Shown here: piece after piece, positions 22,819 through 30,691 of the stretch
How the letters are laid out: each line of letters starts with the position of its first letter
How positions within the stretch are numbered: position 1 is the stretch's first letter
Assembly: GCA_024226315.1 (NCBI GenBank)
Contig: JAAELT010000509.1
Coordinates: forward strand, 1-40,829
Source: a bacterium
GTDB taxonomy: Bacteria > Acidobacteriota > Thermoanaerobaculia > Multivoradales > J023
Length of the DNA: 40,829 nt
Direction of reading: 5' to 3'
The notes under the pieces: model-generated
Seen by the model: only the letters and a program-made list of their open reading frames with translations
Database searches by the model: none
Told to the model about the DNA's origin: nothing
Program-made: the position numbers and the translations under genes

Positions 22819-25529
22819 CCCGATCTTCCTTGAAGGCTCTGGCGATCCTCGCGGCGTCGGCTCTCGGCACCTGGGGTTGCTCGGACTCCGAGCAGGGGAC
22901 GCGCGGGGAGATGGTCTTACGCTTCGCCGAGGCGGCTCCGGAGGATTTCCTGAACGAAAGAAGCCTGTTCGAGGCCCACGAGGCTTTCGACTGGGGGTTG
23001 GGGAGCAGGGACGCCGGATCCTGGAGCGTCGAGGCAGGCGGGGCTCGGGTGACTCATGGCCGGCAAGTTGTCGAAGTCTCCGCGACCGACGCGCCGATCA
23101 CCCTGACCCGCGCCGCGGAGATCGCCGCCTCCGACGTCCATGCCTTCGAGATCGCTGGCCGCGGGCTGGGCAAGCGAAGCATCCGGCTCTGCTGGGCCGG
23201 CAAAGGAGAAGACTTCGAGGAGTCTCGCTGCGTGGCGCAGGCCGGGGGAGCGGGCGCCAGGCGCTTCGAGGTGGCCCGGCACGCCCTGTGGACGGGGGAC
23301 ATCGAGCGTGTGCAGTTGCGGTTCGGGGGCGCTCCGCGAGCCGGGGAGGTGAGGGTTCGAAGAGTCCGTGGCCTGCGTTACGAAGCGGCGGGCGAGCGTC
23401 TCGCCTCGGCTCTCGGCCGCGGCTTTCGGGTGACCCTCGATCGGGGACTTCACGAGGAGACCCGCACCGCCTTGCTGGCGCCGCCTGGCCTGGCGATGGA
23501 GCGCCGTCTGCTGGTACCGCCTCGATCCGAGCTGAGCTTCGCCTTTGGTCTGCAGACGGGAGTCCGCGACCCGGTGAGCTTCCAGGTGCTGGTGCGGCGG
23601 CGCGCCGGTTCCGAGCCCGAGGCGATCTTCGAGCAGACGATCGAGGCGACCGGTTCGGGCGGCGGGTGGCGTGCGGCGCGGGTCGACCTTTCCGAGCTCG
23701 CCGGCGAGGAGGTGGACGTCGTGCTCCGCACCGAGGCCGGCGAGGATTTCGATCTCGCCCGCGGGTTCCCGCTCTGGGGGCACCCGGAGATCGCCCGGCG
23801 AGGCGGCGGCCAGGCACCGAACGTGATCCTCGTGTCGCTCGACACCTTGCGGGCGGATCATCTCTCGCTCTACGGCTACGAGCGGCAGACTTCACCTCAC
23901 ATCGACTCCTGGGCCCGGCGCTGCGGCACGATGTTCGAGACCGCGGTGGCGGCGTCGCCGTGGACGATCCCGTCGCACGTTTCGATGTTGACCGGCCTCG
24001 ACGCGCTCCGGCACGGCGTCAATCACCCCACCGGGCTCGCGCCGTCGATGAATACCCTCGCCGAGTACCTGAGGGAAGCCGGCTACACGACGTTCGCGGT
24101 CACCGGCGGCGGCTATCTCAATTCGCGCTTCGGCTTCCTGCAGGGTTTCGATCGCTATCTCTCCTGGGGGCGGCGGGCGGATTCCGAGGCCGAGCTCGAG
24201 CGCGGCATCGACGAGCTCCTGGAGTCGCTCGAAGAGCGTGGCGATGGTCCGTTCTTCGCGTTCTTCCACACTTACGAGGCCCACGTCCCCTACCGCCCTC
24301 GCCAGCCCTACCTGTCGCGGTTCCGGCCCGAGGCATCGGAGACCTCGCCGAGACCGATCGGTACGAGAGACCTCGCGACGAGCGAGGAGGAGGGCTTCGA
24401 GGTGCGGCGTGAGTGGGTCTGGCTGGACGACACCGGCCGTCCGCACGAGGGGCAGGCCCTCGAAGCCTCGGAGCTCGACTGGGGGCGAGATCTCTACGAC
24501 AGCGGCATCGGCCACCTCGACGCCCAGCTGGGGCGCCTGTTCGAGAGTCTCGAGAACCTGGACCTCGAGCGCGACACGATCGTGGTGGTGACCTCGGACC
24601 ATGGCGAAAGCCTGGGCGAGCAGGATCGCGTGGGGCACACCAGCGTCCACGACGTCGACCTCCTCGTCCCACTGGTGGTCTCACTCCCGGGCTGTGAGCT
24701 CGGCGGAGGGCGTGTCTCTCAGCAGGTTCGCACCGTCGATATCGTTCCGACGGTGCTGGATCTGGTCGGCGTCGAGGCTCGCGAGGCGGTGGACGGCGCC
24801 TCTCTGGTGCCGCTGATCGAGGGCAGGCAGACCGACTTCCCGCAGGAGGCCTGGAGCTACACCGCGCGGCACAACCGCGGCGTGTCGCTCAGGATCGGCA
24901 ATCGCCTGAAGTACATCTTCAACAACACCGTCTGGGGCCCGGCCCGAGGCCGGGAGACGCTCTATCGTCTGCGCGACGATCCCGGCGAGACCAATAATCT
25001 GAGCGCGACGGAGCCCGCGACCGCCGAGGCCCGCCGGAGGGTACAGGAGCGGCTGTCGGCGCCGTCGAGCGGACTGAGGCTCCGCTTCGGCAACCAGGCG
25101 TCGGAGCCGTTTCGGGCACGCATCTCCGGCAAGCTGCGCCCATCACGGGTCAAGTCCTGGAATCTTCCCGCCGACCGGCTGCGGCGCATGGCCGGCGGGG
25201 TCGTGGCTCGCGTCGAACCGGGCGAGGCCTTCGACCTGGTGCTGGAGATACCGAGCAAGGATCCACCCCTGCTCGAGGTCACGTTCGATCCAGCCCGGTG
25301 GGACGACGCCTTCTCGGCCCGTTTGAGCGCCGACCTGGCGACCCGCCGGATCCGTTACGCCGCGGACGCTTGGAGTGAAGAACCTCAGGCGGAGGCAGGG
25401 CTCGCCGGGGAAGGGCTCACCGGCGTCATCGCCACCTGGAGCAAGGTCTCGGAGTCGACCCAGGAAGATCCGTCGGCGGTCGATCCGGACCTGTTGCAAC
25501 AACTTCGCGCTCTCGGCTACGTCCCGTGA
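22815..25529 (+). CDS. Sulfatase-like lipoprotein, paralog C (Thr nucleophile)
   Basis: 904 residues from the ATG at 22815, coupled to paralog B by an ATGA overlap. Signal peptide and lipobox end LGTWGCSD (Cys22). The accessory region is followed by NVILVSLDTLRADHLSLYG, PWTIPSHVSMLTG (Thr384), SDHGESLGEQD, GHTSVHD and KYIFNNTVW, ending LLQQLRALGYVP. C resembles B more than A across the catalytic domain (for example TGLDALRHGVN in both), suggesting stepwise duplication. The accessory N-terminal and C-terminal regions are more diverged than the catalytic core, so the three paralogs may act on different acceptors in one pathway (inference). Confidence 0.87.
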   Translation: MTRSSLKALAILAASALGTWGCSDSEQGTRGEMVLRFAEAAPEDFLNERSLFEAHEAFDWGLGSRDAGSWSVEAGGARVTHGRQVVEVSATDAPITLTRAAEIAASDVHAFEIAGRGLGKRSIRLCWAGKGEDFEESRCVAQAGGAGARRFEVARHALWTGDIERVQLRFGGAPRAGEVRVRRVRGLRYEAAGERLASALGRGFRVTLDRGLHEETRTALLAPPGLAMERRLLVPPRSELSFAFGLQTGVRDPVSFQVLVRRRAGSEPEAIFEQTIEATGSGGGWRAARVDLSELAGEEVDVVLRTEAGEDFDLARGFPLWGHPEIARRGGGQAPNVILVSLDTLRADHLSLYGYERQTSPHIDSWARRCGTMFETAVAASPWTIPSHVSMLTGLDALRHGVNHPTGLAPSMNTLAEYLREAGYTTFAVTGGGYLNSRFGFLQGFDRYLSWGRRADSEAELERGIDELLESLEERGDGPFFAFFHTYEAHVPYRPRQPYLSRFRPEASETSPRPIGTRDLATSEEEGFEVRREWVWLDDTGRPHEGQALEASELDWGRDLYDSGIGHLDAQLGRLFESLENLDLERDTIVVVTSDHGESLGEQDRVGHTSVHDVDLLVPLVVSLPGCELGGGRVSQQVRTVDIVPTVLDLVGVEAREAVDGASLVPLIEGRQTDFPQEAWSYTARHNRGVSLRIGNRLKYIFNNTVWGPARGRETLYRLRDDPGETNNLSATEPATAEARRRVQERLSAPSSGLRLRFGNQASEPFRARISGKLRPSRVKSWNLPADRLRRMAGGVVARVEPGEAFDLVLEIPSKDPPLLEVTFDPARWDDAFSARLSADLATRRIRYAADAWSEEPQAEAGLAGEGLTGVIATWSKVSESTQEDPSAVDPDLLQQLRALGYVP

Positions 25530-26005
25530 GGAAGGTCCGGTTCGTGAACAAGAGAGGTTGGCTCCTCGGCCTGGTGGTACTCGTGGCCTGGGCGTTCGGC
25601 ACCTATTCGTTTTTCGCTCGCGTCCGGAGCGTCGAGGAGAAGAAGGACCAGTTCTCGGACATGGGGCAATACGTCGCCCTGCGCGCCGAGCTCGAGGGCT
25701 ACGCATCGGCCGGATTCGTCAGCCGGTTGAGCAACCGTCCGAAGAACATGCGGCAGTTCTTCACCGCCCAGTACCAGGTCTTTCCCACCACGCTGACCTA
25801 CACCGGCAGCAGAGATAGGAATTTCAAGAAGATGGCCAGGCGGCTCCTGAAGGAAGAGGTCTGGGTCTGTGTTTGCGACAAGCCGGCGTTCGAGAGCCAT
25901 CTGCTGAAAGAGGCCCGCGCGCAGGCGAGACGCCGGGGCTTCGAGCTCGAGATCGAGCGGCTCGCGGGAGCCGGCCTGCTGGTCGCGCGGCGGAGACCGG
26001 GGTGA
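25526..26005 (+). CDS. Small bitopic membrane protein of unknown function
   Basis: 159 residues from the GTG at 25526, overlapping the paralog C stop as GTGA. One transmembrane helix (RGWLLGLVVLVAWAFGTYSFF, about 10-30) is preceded by basic residues, so the C-terminal 125 residues should face outward. That part is basic, contains QFFTAQYQVFPTTLTYTG and a WVCVCDK cysteine pair, and ends in an Arg-rich helix. I do not recognise the family. It sits between the sulfatase-like triplet and the GT-C protein, with 4-base overlaps at both ends. It is therefore very likely made in fixed ratio with them and may be a partner subunit. Confidence 0.8.
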   Translation: MRKVRFVNKRGWLLGLVVLVAWAFGTYSFFARVRSVEEKKDQFSDMGQYVALRAELEGYASAGFVSRLSNRPKNMRQFFTAQYQVFPTTLTYTGSRDRNFKKMARRLLKEEVWVCVCDKPAFESHLLKEARAQARRRGFELEIERLAGAGLLVARRRPG

Positions 26006-27402
26006 TTCTGGCCACGCTCGTGCCCGCCGGTGTGCTCGCCACCGGTCTCGTGGCTGGCCTCCTGCTGGCCGGTCGCCACGACCGATCGGGGCCGGTTGCC
26101 ATCCTCACCGGTCTGGCCTATGCGCCGGCGCTGGGATTCGGCACCCTGTCGCTGCTGTGGTTCTATTCCCGCTTCGTGCATCTTCCCGCTCCCGGACCGC
26201 TCGTTCTCCTGCCGCTGGCAGCCGGGGTCGCCGCCGCGGCGTTCGTCGTGTTGCGCCGGATCGCCCCACGGTGGCGGATCGGGGACGCGCCCGGGTGGGG
26301 ACAGCGCCAGATACTGCTAGCCGGCTGGTTGGGTCTAACATTGGTCGTGCTGGTGGCGGGTGGTTGGCGCTGGGCGGCGAGCCGGCCGTACGGCGTCTGG
26401 GACGCGGTCGCCATCTGGACCGGGCGCGCCTTGATGCTGGCGCGGGCGGAGGACCCCGGAGAGGTGCTCGGGCGTGTCACCCAGGCCGCTCATCCCGACT
26501 ATCCGCTGCTGGTTCCTTCATCCGTGGCGGCCCAGTACGGTCTGGCGGGGAGCGAGAGCCTGCTGATTCCGCAACTCACGAGCGTCGCCTTCCTGCTCGG
26601 CCTGGGGCCGGTTGTCTGGCTCACCGTCCACCGTTGGCGGCCCGGGCTGTTGCCAGTGGCCGCGGTATTGCTGTTGTGGAGCACTCCGTCAGTCCTGGTC
26701 CGCGGCTTCACGCAATGTGCCGACGTTCCGCTGGCGTATCTCTTCGTGGCGGCTGTCGGAGGGCTGGCGTCACGTCTCGACACCTCTCTACGACACCGTG
26801 TGTCACCGTGGCTTTGCGGCTATTTTCTGGGGCTGCTCTACTGGGTGAAGAACGAAGGGCAGGTTCTCGCTGTTCTGGCCGTCGGCTTGTTCGTGTTTTT
26901 CGCTTTGGCGACCCGGCGCCTCCAGCAACTGCGGAGCGACGCGTTGCCCCTACTGATCGCCGCGGCGCCCGGCGTGCTCGCCACGGTCTTGTTGCGTCGT
27001 TTCTGGGCGCCACCGATCGAGGAGCTCGACAAGTATTTCGTCGGCGGTTTCGTCGAGCGGCTCACCGATCCGGAGCGCTGGCGGACGGTCGCCGCCTTCT
27101 TCCTCGATCACCTGAGCCCGGCGGGGCAGACCCAGCACTGGGGATGGCTGTGGCTCGCCCTGGCGCTGGCCGCGATCCTTCTGTGGCGCCGCCGGCGCCT
27201 GGTGCGCCATCCTCCGGCGCTCTACCTGGGGGCGGTCGTCCTCGCTTCCTTCGCCGCCTGGTTCATGGTCTACGTCCTCACGCCCTACGGTGTGACCTGG
27301 CACCTGAGAACGTCCCTGGATCGGCTGCTCCTGCAGCTCGTGCCCTGTCTCGTGGTCTTCGTCTTCGTCGCGGCGGAGCTCGATCGCCCGGCGGAGGAAT
27401 AG
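26002..27402 (+). CDS. Polytopic GT-C-type membrane glycosyltransferase-like protein
   Basis: 466 residues from the GTG at 26002, which overlaps the upstream TGA as GTGA. About eleven hydrophobic segments are visible. Between the third and fourth, a loop reads RPYGVWDAVAIWTGRALML, and later HPDYPLLVPS. This pattern (W-D-x-x-x-x-W, then HPDYPxLxP) is familiar from large membrane proteins grouped with the ArnT/GT39 polyprenyl-phosphate-sugar-dependent transferases. KNEGQ in a later loop also fits. Such enzymes use lipid-linked sugars on the outer face of the inner membrane. It is the last gene of the coupled operon; the terminator hairpin at 27419-27449 follows. Confidence 0.78.
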   Translation: MILATLVPAGVLATGLVAGLLLAGRHDRSGPVAILTGLAYAPALGFGTLSLLWFYSRFVHLPAPGPLVLLPLAAGVAAAAFVVLRRIAPRWRIGDAPGWGQRQILLAGWLGLTLVVLVAGGWRWAASRPYGVWDAVAIWTGRALMLARAEDPGEVLGRVTQAAHPDYPLLVPSSVAAQYGLAGSESLLIPQLTSVAFLLGLGPVVWLTVHRWRPGLLPVAAVLLLWSTPSVLVRGFTQCADVPLAYLFVAAVGGLASRLDTSLRHRVSPWLCGYFLGLLYWVKNEGQVLAVLAVGLFVFFALATRRLQQLRSDALPLLIAAAPGVLATVLLRRFWAPPIEELDKYFVGGFVERLTDPERWRTVAAFFLDHLSPAGQTQHWGWLWLALALAAILLWRRRRLVRHPPALYLGAVVLASFAAWFMVYVLTPYGVTWHLRTSLDRLLLQLVPCLVVFVFVAAELDRPAEE

Positions 27403-27418
27403 GCGCGGACAAAAGAAA

Positions 27419-27449
27419 AAGCCCGGCGGCTCTTCGAGCTGCCGGGCTT
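27419..27449. terminator. Strong bidirectional terminator
   Basis: AAGCCCGGCGGCT (27419-27431) pairs with AGCTGCCGGGCTT (27437-27449), giving a 13-bp stem with one G-U pair around a CTTCG loop. On the minus strand the stem is followed by TTTTTCTTTTG, a good U-tract for the secreted-protein gene. On the plus strand CTCTTC follows, a weaker tract for the sulfatase operon. It lies between the two converging transcripts. Confidence 0.88.
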
Positions 27450-27489
27450 CTCTTCGCGCTCGCTTCGGAGCGCGTCTCGCTGCGGTCGC

Positions 27490-28167
27490 TTACGGAGCGA
27501 GGGTGCGGAACGACGAGAACGTGTCCAGCCAGTAGGCGCCGGTGATCGACGGATCGCCGCCGCGGACGTAGCCGAACTGCACGCGGTCGACGCCGCGAAC
27601 CGTGACGGTATCCGGGCAAGGAGTGACGACGTTGGTGGTTTCCTTGGTCGTTCCGAGGCGCGTGATGCGCATGATGCCGTCCGCCGCGCCGCACGAGGAG
27701 GACGCGACCCACTCGAAGTCGAAGAACGATTTCACGCCGCCACCGATCTGGAACTGGCCGGCTTTGTTCAGAGCGAGCGGCTCGGTATCGTCCTGATTGG
27801 CGAAGGCCTTGATGCGGTACTTGCTGTTGCGGAACTGCAGCGCCACCCGGAAGAGCTCACGCGACATCGGGGCGTCCGCGCGGGCGATGAAGACCTGGTG
27901 GTTGATGCTGTCCGGGATCGTCAGGTTGTTGGGGTGGACGTGGAAGCCCCAGCGGTAGACCTGCTCGTTGGCCGGCGTGGTGTCGACCACGTAGGCCTTG
28001 ATTGTGTCGGCGGTCAGGCCGACCTCCAGCTTACAGCCGGCGTTACAGTTGGGCGCCTGCGTCTCCGGTCCGAGGCCCGGGGTGACGACGGACAAGTTGG
28101 CGGCGCCAACGGTGCCGCACAGGACGAGGGCAGCAGCCGCTGCCAGCAGGAACGTGGTCTTTCTCAT
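27490..28167 (-). CDS. Secreted protein of unknown function
   Basis: 225 residues from the ATG at 28167 with GGAG 8 bases upstream. The signal peptide MRKTTFLLAAAAALVLCGTV ends in a cleavage site near VGA-AN (residue 22). The mature part begins with a Cys pair (NCNAGCKLEV) and is rich in beta-type sequence, with VYRWGFHVHPNNL and KSFFDFEWVASSSCGAADGI. It ends with WLDTFSSFRTLAP. It looks like a soluble periplasmic or secreted beta-sandwich; I recognise no enzyme motif. It lies 63 bp downstream of the anti-sigma gene, same strand, so it may be a target or output of that ECF unit. It ends at the strong terminator. Confidence 0.75.
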   Translation of the reverse strand: MRKTTFLLAAAAALVLCGTVGAANLSVVTPGLGPETQAPNCNAGCKLEVGLTADTIKAYVVDTTPANEQVYRWGFHVHPNNLTIPDSINHQVFIARADAPMSRELFRVALQFRNSKYRIKAFANQDDTEPLALNKAGQFQIGGGVKSFFDFEWVASSSCGAADGIMRITRLGTTKETTNVVTPCPDTVTVRGVDRVQFGYVRGGDPSITGAYWLDTFSSFRTLAP

Positions 28168-28230
28168 GATTGGATCTCCGTAAGACTGTTGATGGGTCGA
28201 TTCTGCAATAGCGAACACAAAACTGCAAGG

Positions 28231-28887
28231 TCAGGAATCGGCGTTTGCGATCCCACCGTCGTCGAGCGTCACGCTGGACCAGGTGGTGATGGCTCCCGAT
28301 TCGAATCCGTCGTCGAAAACTCCGGTGGCGCCGAGGGCCGGTTTAGAGTCGTGCCGTTCGGCCGGCCGGGCTTCGGCGGTCGGGTTCGGGGCCGTCCCGG
28401 CGTTCTCCCGCCAATCGAGGATGATCGCGCCCGACACCAGCGCCAGTGTGATGCTGGCGGCTACACCCGCCGCCACGCCCCGGATGGTTCTACGCAGGTG
28501 ATCGGGCCTGCGCGCGGCGATCGAGCGCTCGATGCGGGCCGCGTCGAGATCGACGACCTGATCCGGCGTCGCGAACTCGATCTCCTGCCGGCAAGAGGGA
28601 CACAGAGCGAGGTGCTTTTCGAGCCTTTCGCGGCTCAGATCGCTGGGCTCGAGACCATGGGCGTATTCGGCGATGGCCAGGCTGGGGACGTGCCGGTTCA
28701 GTAGCTGCCATGCGACGGCCGCCTCGTCCAGCTCCCGGCGGCAACCGTCGCACGATTCCAGGTGCCCGAGAAGCTCTTCACGCTCTTCTGACTCCAGCGT
28801 GCCGTTCAGCAGCCAGGGCAGAAGCTCGACGGCCTGCGGGCAGTCGATGGCGGCGTTCGAATGCTGATTCTTGTGGGTGGTTTCCAT
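28231..28887 (-). CDS. Transmembrane anti-sigma factor with two zinc-finger motifs
   Basis: 218 residues. Two HxxxCxxC zinc-binding motifs are present: H42-C46-C49 (GHLESCDGC) and H92-C96-C99 (KHLALCPSC). Most ECF anti-sigma factors carry one. A transmembrane helix spans about 137-157 (GVAAGVAASITLALVSGAII). The outer tail of about 60 residues contains FDDGFESGAITTWSS (191-205), a motif otherwise found near the ends of exported proteins in some phyla. It should bind and hold the sigma factor encoded 50 bp upstream, releasing it on an envelope signal. Whether the DGFESG tail is the sensing or anchoring element is unknown. Confidence 0.88.
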   Translation of the reverse strand: METTHKNQHSNAAIDCPQAVELLPWLLNGTLESEEREELLGHLESCDGCRRELDEAAVAWQLLNRHVPSLAIAEYAHGLEPSDLSRERLEKHLALCPSCRQEIEFATPDQVVDLDAARIERSIAARRPDHLRRTIRGVAAGVAASITLALVSGAIILDWRENAGTAPNPTAEARPAERHDSKPALGATGVFDDGFESGAITTWSSVTLDDGGIANADS

Positions 28888-28937
28888 GGTTCTCGGGCCT
28901 TCGATGACATAGTCGTCGCCGCCCGGGTTTCGTTACA

Positions 28938-29483
28938 TCATCCGTTCGTTTTTTTTCCCTGCAGTGTCTCGCGCAGCTCGAGGGCCGCCTTGCGGCACCT
29001 CAGAACGCGCACGCGGAGAGTGCCCTCGGCGACCCCCAGGCGCTCGCTCATCTCGCGATACTTCATTCCCTCGCGCAGCATCTGCCACAGCTCGCGGCAG
29101 GCTTCGGGCGTCTCTTCGAGGATCCGTAGCGCCAGATCGGTCATCTCCGTGCTGGCCATTCGATCCAGGGGTGAAGGCGCGCTCGACGGCAGCTCCAGGG
29201 CGTCGACGTCGAGCCACTCGCGGCGCGCGCGCGCGCGCAGCTGGTCGATACACTTGTGGGAGACGTAGGTGCGGACATAGGTCCGCAGGCTGCTGCGGCG
29301 CTCGAATCGGTCCTCGCGCAGGGCGCTGGTGACTTCGAGCAGGATCTCCTGTTCCAGATCCTCCAGATCGGACGCCAGGCGCGAGCGATAGGGCACGAAG
29401 GAGGCCCGCATCCAAGCGCGCACGAGCTCGACGGTCTCGGGCTCCCCCGAGAGCAGTCCGGAGATCAGCTCTTCATCGTTCAT
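28938..29483 (-). CDS. ECF-type RNA polymerase sigma factor
   Basis: 181 residues from the ATG at 29483; an in-frame ATG ten codons earlier would overlap the divergent gene's promoter. Region 2 includes EDLEQEILLEVTSALRE and TYVRTYVSHKCIDQLRARAR, the -10 recognition helices. Region 4 includes MKYREMSERLGVAEGTLRVR, the -35 recognition HTH. Sigma domain 3 is absent, as in ECF factors. The anti-sigma gene follows 50 bp downstream. The start lies only 35 bp from the divergent glycosyltransferase start, so the two promoters must overlap, hinting at shared control of exopolysaccharide synthesis. Confidence 0.9.
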   Translation of the reverse strand: MNDEELISGLLSGEPETVELVRAWMRASFVPYRSRLASDLEDLEQEILLEVTSALREDRFERRSSLRTYVRTYVSHKCIDQLRARARREWLDVDALELPSSAPSPLDRMASTEMTDLALRILEETPEACRELWQMLREGMKYREMSERLGVAEGTLRVRVLRCRKAALELRETLQGKKTNG

Positions 29484-29518
29484 GCTACGATTTCCAAGAA
29501 GCCCGGCGAGCATAACGC

Positions 29519-30691
29519 GTGCGCATCCTCTTCATCGCCAGTCGGCCTCCGTGGCCCAGCCGTCGAGGCGACCAGGCGCGGCTCGCGGGTTGGATCGGTG
29601 AGCTTAGCGGACGCCACGAGATCGCGCTGATCTGCCAGCGGCCTCCGGGCTTTCCGCCGCCGGATCCGATGCCGGTGGACCGGGGACGGGTCGTGAGCCT
29701 CGGCCGGCCGAGAATCCTGCGGTCCCTGCTGACGCGTCCCTCCTGGCCCCTGCAGGTCGCCTGGCACCATCAGCCGGAGCTCGAGACGGCTGTCCGCCGG
29801 ACCGTGGCGGACTTCCGGCCGGACGTCGCGGTGCTGATGCTCTCGCGCCTGGGTTGGCTGCTGCCTGCTCTCGACGGCTTGCCGGTGGTCGTGGACCTGG
29901 TCGACTCGCTGGCGCTCAACATGCGGCAGCGAGCTGCTCGGGAGCCGCTGCTGAGCGCCCTGTGGCGCTGCGAGGCCGCGCGCATCGAGCGCTGGGACCG
30001 TCGTTTGCTGTCGCGGGTGGCGCGCGCCACCGTCGTCAGCGAACGGGATCGCGCGGCGTTGGTGTCGGAGGACAACGATCCGACGGAGCGCGTCGAGGTG
30101 CTGCCGTTCGGGATCCGGTTGCCCCGGTCACCCTCGTCGGACTCGGAGAACCGGCGGGCGGTGCTGTTGTCGGGCAACCTGGGCTACTTCCCAACGCGCG
30201 ACGGAGCACGCTGGCTGGCGCGCGAGGTCTGGCCGCGAGTGAAGAGCCGGGCTCCGGATGCCCAGTGGTGGTTGGCTGGTTCGCGCGTTCCCTGGTCCTT
30301 GCGGCGTCTGGGACGACGCGACGGTATTCGGGTGCTTTCAGATCCCGAGGATCTCTCGGCCGTCCGGCGGCGCTGTGCGGCGGCGGTAGCCCCGATGCGC
30401 TCGGGCTCGGGCACGCCGATCAAGATCCTGGAGGCGATGGCCGATGGCCTGCCGGTGGTCGCCACACCCGAGGCCGCGGCAGGGCTCGACGGCCTGGCGG
30501 GAGACGAGCTCTCGATCGCTCGGGACAGCCGGAGTTTCGCCCGCCAGCTCCTACGCTTGCTCGGGGATCGGGAATCCGCGAGGCTCCAGGCTGCGGCCGC
30601 ATGGTCGTGGCTGCGAGAACGTCACCATCTGCCACGGGTAGCGCGCTGTTTCGAGAGTCTGCTCGAGGAGGTCGTCGATGAAGGCGAATGA
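29519..30691 (+). CDS. GT4-family glycosyltransferase of an exopolysaccharide locus
   Basis: 390 residues from the GTG at 29519. MRILFIASRPPWPSRRGDQA is the N-terminal GT-B strand with a PxP...GDQ loop. VVVDLVDSLALNM is typical of a GT4 subgroup linked to EpsH/PEP-CTERM-type exopolysaccharide loci. GNLGYFPTRDGARWL and GSGTPIKILEAMADGLPVVA (E-x7-E type donor site) form the C-terminal half. It should transfer a sugar from a nucleotide donor to a lipid-linked intermediate on the cytoplasmic face. Its last 14 bases overlap the next gene's start, so the two are translationally coupled. Confidence 0.88.
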   Translation: MRILFIASRPPWPSRRGDQARLAGWIGELSGRHEIALICQRPPGFPPPDPMPVDRGRVVSLGRPRILRSLLTRPSWPLQVAWHHQPELETAVRRTVADFRPDVAVLMLSRLGWLLPALDGLPVVVDLVDSLALNMRQRAAREPLLSALWRCEAARIERWDRRLLSRVARATVVSERDRAALVSEDNDPTERVEVLPFGIRLPRSPSSDSENRRAVLLSGNLGYFPTRDGARWLAREVWPRVKSRAPDAQWWLAGSRVPWSLRRLGRRDGIRVLSDPEDLSAVRRRCAAAVAPMRSGSGTPIKILEAMADGLPVVATPEAAAGLDGLAGDELSIARDSRSFARQLLRLLGDRESARLQAAAAWSWLRERHHLPRVARCFESLLEEVVDEGE

